From a bacterium UBP6_UBA1177 (GTDB lineage: Bacteria > UBP6 > UBA1177): 6,238 bases of DNA. Position 1 is the stretch's first letter; each line of letters starts with the position of its first letter. The notes under the pieces were generated by a model. That model searched no databases, was not told where the DNA came from, and saw nothing but the letters and a program-made list of their open reading frames with translations. Positions 1 through 6,150 of the stretch are shown here, in pieces. The DNA lies in contig DBYV01000015.1 in assembly GCA_002310995.1 (NCBI GenBank), forward strand, positions 1 through 6,238. Direction: 5' to 3'. The translations under genes were made by a program, and so were the position numbers.

Positions 1-218
1 ACAGTGACTTTTGTTTTCAGAACGAACTTCTGGATCAGGTATTCAAGTCCTACGCAGAAAACAAGCGACGCAACGACAACGACCAGAGCTCTTATTCCGA
101 AGTTGAAAAGAGCCGAAACGAGGGCCGGCAACATTGCCGCGCAGACCAGCCACATGACTTTGTTCGTCGTAAGCCGCCCTTTCTCGTGCGGGGAAAGCGA
201 AACTTTTAAATTATCCAT
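1..218 (-). CDS. rnfD: RnfD, ion-translocating oxidoreductase subunit D (N-terminal 72 residues; runs off the left edge)
   Basis: Partial gene. RnfD is an integral membrane subunit of the Rnf complex, which couples electron transfer between reduced ferredoxin and NAD+ to Na+ or H+ pumping across the inner membrane; in the family it carries a covalently bound FMN. The visible start is MDNLKVSLSPHEKG, followed by TTNKVMWLVCAAMLPALVSA, then FNFGIRALVVVVASLVFCVG. This matches the usual RnfD/RsxD beginning: a short cytoplasmic 'SPH' segment, a 'T...MW.V..A..PA' first membrane helix, then a 'FG.RAL' second helix. The FMN-linked threonine would lie further into the gene, outside the window. The ATG at 216-218 follows AGGAG by 6 nt, and that Shine-Dalgarno overlaps the rnfC stop, so the two genes are almost certainly one transcript and probably translationally coupled. 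Family call is firm from the neighbour plus N-terminal motifs; integrity of the rest is unknown. Confidence 0.88.
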   Translation of the reverse strand, partial: MDNLKVSLSPHEKGRLTTNKVMWLVCAAMLPALVSALFNFGIRALVVVVASLVFCVGLEYLIQKFVLKTKVT

Positions 219-222
219 TTTT

Positions 223-230
223 CACTCCTA
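223..230 (-). promoter_or_regulatory. Ribosome binding site of rnfD overlapping the rnfC stop codon
   Basis: On the minus strand this reads TAGGAGTG. The TAG (230-228) is the rnfC stop, and the AGGAG (229-225) is the rnfD Shine-Dalgarno, 6 nt before its ATG. Stop and Shine-Dalgarno share two bases, a typical arrangement for translational coupling. Confidence 0.8.
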
Positions 231-1571
231 TTTTTTTGCTGCTCTTTCTCTTCTTATTCTTCCGACATTCGCCTTCGCGAGCCTGATGTAGTCAAGCAGA
301 GGACGTGCGCTCGGACATGTGTAGCTGCAGCAGCCGCACTCGATGCAGTCGGTGACGTTGAGGGCGTCAAGTTCGTCCCATCTTCCTTTTTCGGAAAGTT
401 TTTCGTAAAGGAAAGGCTCAAGCCCCATCGGACATGCCGCGACGCATTTCGCACAACGGATGCAGTTCTGGACTTCGTGCCTTTTCGCCTCGCTCGCATC
501 AAGCAGAAGAACGCCGCTTGTACCTTTCGTGACGGGGAATTCGGCTGAAACGGCAGCTTTTCCCATCATCGGGCCGCCCGAAATTATTTTTGCGGTCCCT
601 TCAGGAATTCCGCCCGATTTTTCGATGAGAACGCTCGCCGGAATGCCTATTCTGACAAGGTAGTTCGCAGGTTTCGCGAGTTTTTTGCCGGTAACGGTGA
701 CAACTCTTTCAAAAAGCGGTTTGTGTTTCTGGACCGCTTCGTAGATCGCGAGAGCACTTCCGACGTTGTCAACTACGCAGCCGACATCGAGCGGAAGTTT
801 GCCGGAGGGAACTTCGCGGTTGCGGATAGCTTTGATAAGCTGTTTTTCTGCACCCTGCGGATATTTCAGCATAAGCGGCTGTACTGTCGTTCCAGGGAAA
901 TTTGCGGCAGCTTTCGTCATTTTTTCGATCGCATCGGGTTTGTTCGCCTCGATCCCGATGACGGCAGTATCGATCTTGAGTGCTTTTTTCATAACTTCGA
1001 CACCGACAAAGATCTCTTCCGTCCTTTCGAGCATGACTCTGTGGTCAGCCGTGAGGTAAGGCTCGCATTCGACCGCGTTGATGATGAGCGTGTCAGCTTT
1101 TTTGCCTTCCGGGATCGTGTATTTGACATGGGTCGGGAAGCACGCGCCGCCCATTCCGACGATGCCTGCCGACTTCATCGTAGCGACGATTTCCTCGGGA
1201 GTTGCCGTGATCTCGCGGATAAGTTCGGGAGTTCTGATGATGCTTTCCTCCCACTCGTCAGCCTCGTCGACATCAATGATGACCGCTTTGACAGCGAATC
1301 CTGCCGGATCTTTGATCGTGTCGACCGCGAAAACTGTTCCGCTTACCGAAGAATGGATGTTTACCGAGACAAAACCGCCTGCCTCGCCGATAAGCGTTCC
1401 GACTTTTACCTTGTCGCCTTTTTTTACAACAGGTGACGCAGGTGCGCCGATGTGCTGCGAAAGCGGAATCATTACCCGTTTTGGAAGCTCGACCGCCTCG
1501 ATGGGTGTTCCAGCGCTTATTTTGTTCTCCGGCGGATGAACGCCGCCGATTTTAAACGTCTTGAAATTCAA
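228..1571 (-). CDS. rnfC: RnfC, ion-translocating ferredoxin:NAD+ oxidoreductase subunit C
   Basis: RnfC is the peripheral cytoplasmic subunit of the Rnf complex; it carries the NAD(H)/FMN-binding fold and iron-sulfur clusters through which electrons pass between NAD(H) and the membrane subunits. Numbering from the TTG start gives 447 aa. Visible in order: the hallmark GGVHPPENK (9-17); an N-terminal lipoyl-like beta-sandwich (about 27-100); the NuoF-like glycine-rich segment GIVGMGGACFPTHVK (136-150); NAVECEPY (165-172), equivalent to the NuoF flavin-site NADEGEP region; YPQGAEKQLI (237-246); an SLBB-like region (about 255-350); and two 4Fe-4S motifs, C370/C373/C376/C380 and C409/C412/C415/C419. 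It lacks the long Ala/Lys-rich C-terminal tail of enterobacterial RsxC, as in many shorter RnfC proteins. The start was placed at TTG 1571, not at 1586, because GGGGGAGGAGAGT lies just upstream and would otherwise be coding; the family also normally begins only a few residues before GGVHPP. It is first in its operon, followed by rnfD. Confidence 0.94.
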   Translation of the reverse strand: MNFKTFKIGGVHPPENKISAGTPIEAVELPKRVMIPLSQHIGAPASPVVKKGDKVKVGTLIGEAGGFVSVNIHSSVSGTVFAVDTIKDPAGFAVKAVIIDVDEADEWEESIIRTPELIREITATPEEIVATMKSAGIVGMGGACFPTHVKYTIPEGKKADTLIINAVECEPYLTADHRVMLERTEEIFVGVEVMKKALKIDTAVIGIEANKPDAIEKMTKAAANFPGTTVQPLMLKYPQGAEKQLIKAIRNREVPSGKLPLDVGCVVDNVGSALAIYEAVQKHKPLFERVVTVTGKKLAKPANYLVRIGIPASVLIEKSGGIPEGTAKIISGGPMMGKAAVSAEFPVTKGTSGVLLLDASEAKRHEVQNCIRCAKCVAACPMGLEPFLYEKLSEKGRWDELDALNVTDCIECGCCSYTCPSARPLLDYIRLAKANVGRIRRERAAKK

Positions 1572-1574
1572 ACT

Positions 1575-1584
1575 CTCCTCCCCC
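1575..1584 (-). promoter_or_regulatory. Strong ribosome binding site fixing the rnfC TTG start
   Basis: The minus strand reads GGGGGAGGAG, with GGAGG ending 5 nt before TTG (1571-1569). A start at TTG 1586 would put this purine-rich element inside the coding sequence and would have no comparable Shine-Dalgarno of its own (its upstream sequence is TTGACAATTTT). The 1571 start is therefore preferred. Confidence 0.75.
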
Positions 1585-1707
1585 AAAAATTGTCAACATG
1601 ACTTAAAGCCGGATTTTTTTATTCTTTTCTTAATTTAATGCAAGGAAAATCGACAAGAATTGCGATTTGACACCTCTCGATATTTAGACAAAGAAATGTG
1701 GCGGCTC

Positions 1708-1735
1708 TTTACTTTATTTTGTTCCAGCCTAAAAT
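1708..1735 (+). promoter_or_regulatory. Candidate sigma70-like promoter for the chlorophyllase-like lipoprotein gene
   Basis: TTTACT (1708-1713), a 16-nt spacer and TAAAAT (1730-1735) lie about 45 nt before the ATG. The -10 matches the consensus at 5 of 6 positions, the -35 at 4 of 6. The divergent region 1587-1779 is T-rich. A TTGACA at 1667-1672 has no good -10 at the right distance. On the minus strand I see no convincing promoter for rnfC, although TTGCAT with TAAAAA 16 nt later is possible. No clear operator or terminator was seen in this gap. Confidence 0.35.
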
Positions 1736-1767
1736 ATGTATGTTTTTTTGTTTGTTCACTTTTGTTT

Positions 1768-1773
1768 AGGAGG
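1768..1773 (+). promoter_or_regulatory. Ribosome binding site that sets the start of the hydrolase lipoprotein
   Basis: A perfect AGGAGG lies 6 nt before ATG 1780-1782, after a pyrimidine-rich stretch (1741-1767). It selects the start MKNFLSIFS, which begins a lipoprotein signal peptide, over an in-frame ATG at 1660 that would add 40 residues of implausible sequence and destroy the signal peptide. Confidence 0.85.
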
Positions 1774-1779
1774 CACTTG

Positions 1780-3048
1780 ATGAAAAATTTTCTCTCTATT
1801 TTCTCTATTCTGCTACTTGCTTCGTTTTTATGCGTAAACTGCGGCGGCCCAGAGAAAAAACCGACAAAAGTCCAAGATCAAACCAACACTGAAAATGTAG
1901 ACACAGATACAGATCCAGCCGATGCGGGTTCTGAATCGAATTGCGGCAACAATATTGTTGATGAAGGCGAGACATGCGACGGCGGTGCAATGGAATGCAG
2001 CGAAATCAACCCCAATTACACCGGTTACGCTGTCTGCAAAGATGACTGCACCGGCTGGGATATAAGCGGCTGCATATTAAACGACACACCCGATTCAGAT
2101 TCAAACAACACAATGCCTGATACAGATCCCGATACCGGCGACACCGCTCCTGTTGACACTGGTTCTGTTTTCAATTTCGGCCCTTACATGGTCAATTTGA
2201 TTGATGTAAAATCCGGTACCGACGGTGCACCAAGAGATTTCAGAATTTACGAACCAACGGGCGCTGAAGGAAATATTCCAGTAATCCATTTTCTTCACGG
2301 ATTCAGTTATAAAATCGCTTACTACGACGATTTCCTGACACAGCTTGCATCTCACGGATTTATTGTTGTTTCAAGCCAGTCAAACCACGGCACATTGGGC
2401 ATCGGCGGTGATACAACAACCAAGGAAGCGGAACAAATTGTAACATTCCTCAACTGGCTCAAGCAGAATCTTCAGACGAAGGTTTCAGTAACCGTTGATG
2501 TTGACAATATCGGCATTTCAGGACACAGCCGCGGTGGAAAAGTTTCGAACCGAGTTCTCAACAGCGATCCTACAATAGCAAAAGCTTTCTTCGGAGTTGA
2601 TCCTGTCGACTCGACTCCGCCTATGGACGGAGTTATTACTGAATCCGATCCGAGTAGCCTCGATGATCCGGTTCAATTTACCGGAGAATCGATGTTCTTG
2701 GGAACTGAACTCGGTCCTCAGAAAAAATTAGGAACTTCTTGTGCTCCGAACGGAGACAACAGCGTTCATTTTTATGCAAGCTATCCGTCACCAAGCCACC
2801 ATATTATCGCAGCAGGCGTAGGCCATGCGGACATGGTCGACCCTGCGGATGTCAAGGCTTGCGGAACATATTGCTCGGCTTGCAAAAGCAGCGGCAATAC
2901 CGCGCTCAACCAGCAGTTTATCTCCTACACCGGCGGACTTATGACAGCTTTTTTCAACGCAACACTCAAAGGCGAAACTCAATATGAGGCACTTCTTGAC
3001 GATGTTTCGCAGCATCCTTTTGCAACCATTATTAACGAACATAAATAA
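1780..3048 (+). CDS. Exported lipoprotein with six-Cys module and chlorophyllase-like alpha/beta hydrolase domain
   Basis: 422 aa. The N-terminus MKNFLSIFSILLLASFLCVNC is a lipoprotein-type signal peptide; C21 is the likely lipidated residue, although the preceding CVN is an atypical lipobox and C18 is an alternative. Then come an acidic linker (about 31-54), a six-Cys module (C55, C66, C73, C86, C90, C98) and a second Asp/Thr/Pro linker (101-128). The hydrolase fills 131-422. It has an HG oxyanion segment (HFLHGF, 170-175), the nucleophile elbow GHSRGG (248-253; Ser250), GVDPVD (272-277; Asp274 as probable acid) and GHADMVD (348-354; His349). From memory of the family, GHSRGG, 'G[VI]DPV' and 'GHMDMLDD' are chlorophyllase signatures, and the Ser-Asp-His spacing (24 and 75 residues) is close. 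Extra cysteines C321, C361, C365 and C368 suggest disulfides outside the cytoplasm. It is predicted to be an esterase on the cell envelope. The substrate is unknown, and nothing here points to chlorophyll metabolism. Divergent from rnfC; 128 bp before a second lipoprotein with the same N-terminal plan. Confidence 0.88.
   Translation: MKNFLSIFSILLLASFLCVNCGGPEKKPTKVQDQTNTENVDTDTDPADAGSESNCGNNIVDEGETCDGGAMECSEINPNYTGYAVCKDDCTGWDISGCILNDTPDSDSNNTMPDTDPDTGDTAPVDTGSVFNFGPYMVNLIDVKSGTDGAPRDFRIYEPTGAEGNIPVIHFLHGFSYKIAYYDDFLTQLASHGFIVVSSQSNHGTLGIGGDTTTKEAEQIVTFLNWLKQNLQTKVSVTVDVDNIGISGHSRGGKVSNRVLNSDPTIAKAFFGVDPVDSTPPMDGVITESDPSSLDDPVQFTGESMFLGTELGPQKKLGTSCAPNGDNSVHFYASYPSPSHHIIAAGVGHADMVDPADVKACGTYCSACKSSGNTALNQQFISYTGGLMTAFFNATLKGETQYEALLDDVSQHPFATIINEHK
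1942..2073 (+). other. Six-cysteine module (myxobacterial-type Cys-rich repeat), copy 1
   Basis: Codes for residues 55-98 of the hydrolase lipoprotein, from CGNNIVDEGETCDGG to DISGC, with Cys spacing 10-6-12-3-7 residues between cysteines. The opening CGN..VDEGE.CD resembles the disulfide-rich repeats seen in Myxococcota surface proteins, but the family usually continues with DGN...DGC, which is absent. About 29 of 44 aligned residues are identical to copy 2 in the next gene. Confidence 0.75.
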
Positions 3049-3077
3049 CATAGTATATTCTTTTTCAAACAATTTAT

Positions 3078-3105
3078 TTGATTTTCTTTTCAATACTTTT
3101 ATAAT
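3078..3105 (+). promoter_or_regulatory. Candidate sigma70-like promoter for the beta-propeller lipoprotein gene
   Basis: TTGATT (3078-3083), a 16-nt spacer and a perfect TATAAT (3100-3105) predict transcription starting near 3112 and a leader of about 65 nt before the ATG at 3177. This suggests the gene can be transcribed independently of the upstream hydrolase gene. The intergenic stretch 3049-3176 is AT-rich, with no convincing intrinsic terminator; only a weak 5-bp TCAAA/TTTGA stem (3065-3081) is visible. Confidence 0.55.
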
Positions 3106-3176
3106 CGTACTGTTCTAATCAAGTTCTTTTTGATAACCGATTTCGACTTATCTTTTCACTATTTGGAGGTTAAAAA

Positions 3177-4841
3177 ATGAAAAAAGTACTTTCCGTTTTC
3201 TCACTTCTGTTATTATTCTCTTTTTTCTTGGCAAGTTGTGGAAGTTCATCAACTAACGATTCTGCTGACACCGAAACAGGTGCCGACACAGGATCGGAAG
3301 CAGACACTGATTCTGGTTCGACCGACACTCAACCGGCAGACACAGGCTCTGAATGCGGCAACAAAACTACCGAAGTTGGCGAAGCTTGTGACGGCGATGC
3401 AAAAGAATGCAGCGAAATTGACCCGAGTTACACCGGCGGATACGCAATCTGCAAAACAGACTGCAGCGGCTATGATTTCAGCGGATGCAACGGCGGTCAG
3501 AATCCTGATCCGGCCGATTCAGGCGATTCCGGTGATTCCGGTGACACAACACCCGGTGGCGACACAGATCCTGACACGACCGACACAACAGGAGAAGACA
3601 TCGGCGGCGAGATTCCGGTAGATACAAACTTTATAAGATTCACTGCCGACAACGACCCGAACAAACCGGCATTCGTAACTGTTGACGACATTGATAATGA
3701 CGGTTATCAGGACATGATTGTTGCCCAGTACGGCCCGGCACTGTCAGGGAATTACGATATTTACTGGGGAACGGGCAAACTTGACCAGTGGACAAAAGAG
3801 ACATTGAATATCGGCGGCAACAACGGAATCAGTTTCCCGCATCCCGTAAAAGTCGCAGATATTAACGGCGACGGAATAAAAGACATCGTTTCTCCGAGCG
3901 GATTTCTTGCATGTCTTGTAAATTGCGGAAACATTTTCTGGCTTGAAGGAACGGGCGTAAGAAACCAGTGGACAAAACACGAAATTATAACAAATAACGA
4001 CCACTTCTTCTTCGATGTCTCACTTGTCGATATCGACGGTGACGGTATAACCGACATCCTTACGAACGCAAGCAAAAAAACGACACTCGGCGCCCAGGAC
4101 GAACGTCTTATGTGGTTAAAAGGCACTGACACAGCTGACAAATTTGAAAAAACTGCAAGAGTCATCGCTGACGGAAACGGCGGACCTTTCCCAAGATTCG
4201 TAGACCTCAACGGCGACGGCAAAAAAGATATCGCTGTGGCACAGTTCTTTAACAAAAATATTTCCACACAGGGCAGCTTCATCTGGTTCGAGCAGATTGA
4301 TACCGAGAACTGGACAAAACACATCATCGACAACGAGTCAGGCGAAAGCTTTATGCTCGAAATCATTGACAATCTTTACAATGACGGTGTCAGAAGAGCA
4401 GTCGGCGTCAACCACGTCAACTCGGCAGACAATCCCAGCGGTCCGAAAGAAGGCGTTTTCATATTCGACATTCCCGAAGATCCGACGCAACCCTGGACTA
4501 AAACAAACATTGCCGACATCAAATCGAGAAAATCACCTTTGGGCGGCAATCAGGCAGCTCCCGGTCTCTTCGGCTACGGTGACATCACCGGTAACGGCCT
4601 CATCGACCTCGTTGTCAGCGGTGACGGCGACTCCCGCGTATTCTGGTTTGAACAGAACCCGGCAGGCACATTCACCCAGCACACACTTGACGGCGTGGAA
4701 GGAGTATCGGTCAACAGCGAGGGTTCATTCGGCCAGGCAGGCGGAATGCAGATTGTTGACCTTGACGGCGACGGCAAAAATGAAATCGTCGTAACAACCT
4801 ACGAAGGTAACAAACTTTACATCTACAAATACAATAAATAA
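3177..4841 (+). CDS. Exported lipoprotein with six-Cys module and seven-repeat FG-GAP/VCBS-type beta-propeller
   Basis: 554 aa. The signal peptide MKKVLSVFSLLLLFSFFLASC has a perfect LASC lipobox (C21). Next come an acidic linker (about 26-59), a six-Cys module (C60, C71, C78, C92, C96, C104) and a Gly/Asp/Ser/Thr linker (105-148) with three GDS-type repeats. From about 150 to the end is a propeller. Ca2+-binding loops of the DxDxDG type occur at 171-179 (DIDNDGYQD), 228-236, 285-293, 343-351, 398-404 (degenerate, DNLYNDG), 469-477 (DITGNGLID) and 528-536. Spacing is 55-59 residues except for one 71-residue step. Aromatic blade strands recur between them (YWGTGK.DQWTK, FWLEGTG..NQWTKH, IWFEQ....NWTKH, FWFEQ). 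Seven repeats fit a seven-bladed propeller. Such domains bind partners, glycans or surfaces and have no catalytic motif; the ligand is unknown. The start is fixed by GGAGG (3165-3169), 7 nt before the ATG. The N-terminal plan matches the upstream lipoprotein, but the C-terminal halves are unrelated. Two extra cysteines in blade 2 (C246, C250) may pair. Confidence 0.88.
   Translation: MKKVLSVFSLLLLFSFFLASCGSSSTNDSADTETGADTGSEADTDSGSTDTQPADTGSECGNKTTEVGEACDGDAKECSEIDPSYTGGYAICKTDCSGYDFSGCNGGQNPDPADSGDSGDSGDTTPGGDTDPDTTDTTGEDIGGEIPVDTNFIRFTADNDPNKPAFVTVDDIDNDGYQDMIVAQYGPALSGNYDIYWGTGKLDQWTKETLNIGGNNGISFPHPVKVADINGDGIKDIVSPSGFLACLVNCGNIFWLEGTGVRNQWTKHEIITNNDHFFFDVSLVDIDGDGITDILTNASKKTTLGAQDERLMWLKGTDTADKFEKTARVIADGNGGPFPRFVDLNGDGKKDIAVAQFFNKNISTQGSFIWFEQIDTENWTKHIIDNESGESFMLEIIDNLYNDGVRRAVGVNHVNSADNPSGPKEGVFIFDIPEDPTQPWTKTNIADIKSRKSPLGGNQAAPGLFGYGDITGNGLIDLVVSGDGDSRVFWFEQNPAGTFTQHTLDGVEGVSVNSEGSFGQAGGMQIVDLDGDGKNEIVVTTYEGNKLYIYKYNK
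3354..3488 (+). other. Six-cysteine module (myxobacterial-type Cys-rich repeat), copy 2
   Basis: Codes for residues 60-104 of the propeller lipoprotein (CGNKTTEVGEACDGD to FSGC), with Cys spacing 10-6-13-3-7. It is the same module as copy 1 with one added glycine (TGGY versus TGY). The DNA also shares short identical stretches such as GAATGCAGCGAAAT, consistent with common descent by duplication or module exchange. Confidence 0.75.
3516..3542 (+). repeat. Three in-frame 9-bp tandem units encoding DSG
   Basis: Three units, GATTCAGGC, GATTCCGGT and GATTCCGGT, encode (Asp-Ser-Gly)3 at residues 114-122 in the linker between the Cys module and the propeller. The length is a multiple of three, so copy-number change would alter linker length without a frameshift. 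Confidence 0.7.
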
Positions 4842-4843
4842 AA

Positions 4844-4873
4844 TCTCCGGCGAAACGGTTTTCTTAGCGGAGA
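4844..4873 (+). promoter_or_regulatory. Possible hairpin enclosing the Shine-Dalgarno of the AmpG-like gene
   Basis: TCTCCG (4844-4849) can pair with CGGAGA (4868-4873) across an 18-nt loop that contains a smaller GAAA/TTTC stem (4852-4855 with 4860-4863). The right arm contains GGAG (4869-4872), the permease Shine-Dalgarno, 5 nt before ATG 4878. No U-run follows, so it is a poor intrinsic terminator. It may reduce translation initiation or may be chance. Confidence 0.35.
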
Positions 4874-4877
4874 ATCA

Positions 4878-6125
4878 ATGCCAAAATCACCTTTTTCATG
4901 GGTTCCGACGCTTTATTTCACTGAAGGATTGCCTTATTTCATAGTAAATACCATTTCCGTGGTAATGCTGAAAGATTTAGGAATAAGCAACGGCAGACTG
5001 GCAATGATGACAAGCCTTCTCGCCCTTCCCTGGCTTTTCAAACCGCTATGGAGCCCCATCGTTGACACGATAAAAAGTAAACGTTGGTGGATAATCGCGA
5101 CCCAGATGACCATCGCCCTGACCGTGGCAGCTATCGCACTGACACTCTCTGAGCACTCAACTTTCACGATAACTCTCGTGCTGTTCTCCTTAACCGCATT
5201 TGCCTCAGCGACACACGACATTTCGGCAGACGGATACTATATGATCGCACTGAATGAGCGTGACCAGTCGGCTTACATCGGCATTCGGAGCACATTTTAC
5301 CGGATCGCGATGGTTTTCGGGCAGGGAGTTCTGATTTTTATCGCCGGATTTATTGAAAAATATGCAAAAAACACCGCCGTTTCGTGGAAAATAACACTCG
5401 TTCTGACCGCAGCGATCATGGCGTCACTCGCTTTTTACCACTCCAATTTTCTTCCTAAAGCGGAGGGTGCGGCAAATGCGAACGCCGAAAGCAGACCGAA
5501 ATTATTAAGCAATTTCATCAAAGCTTTCATTTCTTTCTTTACAAAACCGGGATGTCTCACAGCAATAACATTCATGCTTTTGTATCGTTTTCCCGAAGCA
5601 TTGCTTATGAAAATGCTCTACCCGTTTTTCAGCGACCCTAAATCTTCGGGCGGACTCGGGCTCGGGAAAGAAGCATACGGTCTGATTTGCGGCTCGGCAG
5701 GAGTCGCGGCACTGCTTTTTGGCGGAATTTTGGGAGGTTTTTACATTTCCAGACACGGATTGCGCAAATCCATGCCGCTGATGGCGCTGAGTCTTACCTT
5801 GCCCTGCATAGTCTACCCATTCCTCGCGCTGGTCCAGCCTGAATCTCTCTGGTTAATAGGATTCTGCATCGCTTTCGATCAGTTCGGCTACGGATTCGGC
5901 TTCACCGCCTACACAGTTTATATGATGAAATTTTCCGATGGCCCGCTGAAAACATCACACTACGCGATTTGCACAGGCTTTATGGCACTTTCAGCAATCA
6001 TTCCCGGAGCCATTGCCGGATATCTTCAGGAAATCTGCGGATATACAGGATTTTTCCTACTGGCTGCACTCAGTTGTGCCGCAACACTAGCAGTCTCTCG
6101 TCTGGCAGTAAAACCCTGGGAATAA
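4878..6125 (+). CDS. AmpG-like MFS permease (PAT family), 12 predicted membrane helices
   Basis: 415 aa, very hydrophobic, no signal peptide. The N-terminus (WVPTLYFTEGLPYFIVNTISVVMLKDLGIS, then SLLALPWLFKPLWSPIVDTIKSKRWW, residues 8-71) follows the AmpG/PAT pattern, in which a 'GLP' helix is followed by a 'P..LK.LW.P.VD' loop. FASATHDISADGYYM (108-122) corresponds to the family's 'QDIA.DA' helix with conserved acidic residues (D114, D118). A hydrophilic central loop (about 192-212) separates the two six-helix halves, as in the major facilitator superfamily. E. coli AmpG imports GlcNAc-anhydroMurNAc peptides for cell-wall recycling and is longer (about 490 aa). Shorter AmpG-like proteins of this kind are widespread and mostly uncharacterised, so the substrate is not assigned and the symbol ampG is withheld. 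The start ATG has GGAG 5 nt upstream. The gene begins 36 bp after the propeller gene on the same strand and could be co-transcribed with it. No peptidoglycan-recycling gene is visible beside it. Confidence 0.82.
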   Translation: MPKSPFSWVPTLYFTEGLPYFIVNTISVVMLKDLGISNGRLAMMTSLLALPWLFKPLWSPIVDTIKSKRWWIIATQMTIALTVAAIALTLSEHSTFTITLVLFSLTAFASATHDISADGYYMIALNERDQSAYIGIRSTFYRIAMVFGQGVLIFIAGFIEKYAKNTAVSWKITLVLTAAIMASLAFYHSNFLPKAEGAANANAESRPKLLSNFIKAFISFFTKPGCLTAITFMLLYRFPEALLMKMLYPFFSDPKSSGGLGLGKEAYGLICGSAGVAALLFGGILGGFYISRHGLRKSMPLMALSLTLPCIVYPFLALVQPESLWLIGFCIAFDQFGYGFGFTAYTVYMMKFSDGPLKTSHYAICTGFMALSAIIPGAIAGYLQEICGYTGFFLLAALSCAATLAVSRLAVKPWE

Positions 6126-6150
6126 CGCTGAACTGACGGTAAAAGGGAAT

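Noticed and set aside
4..291. Plus-strand open frame of 95 codons at the left edge
   Set aside because: It lies antisense to rnfD and the rnfC C-terminus, both supported by family motifs.
723..1436. 237-codon plus-strand open frame opposite rnfC
   Set aside because: It is antisense to a confidently identified rnfC, its product is rich in D/R/F without family motifs, and it has no Shine-Dalgarno. It is a shadow of rnfC codon use.
1667..1672. Perfect TTGACA as a -35 element on the plus strand
   Set aside because: The bases 15-19 nt downstream (around AAAGAA) do not resemble a -10 element.
1660..1779. N-terminal extension of the hydrolase lipoprotein from an upstream in-frame ATG
   Set aside because: It would place 40 residues ahead of a normal lipoprotein signal peptide; the AGGAGG before ATG 1780 is decisive.
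3065..3095. Possible terminator after the hydrolase gene (TCAAA/TTTGA stem followed by T-rich DNA)
   Set aside because: Only five AT-rich base pairs with a 7-nt loop; too weak to call in such AT-rich sequence.
3761..4372. 203-codon minus-strand open frame opposite the propeller gene
   Set aside because: Antisense to a gene with clear signal peptide and repeated Ca2+-loop motifs; the open frame is a by-product of its codon use.
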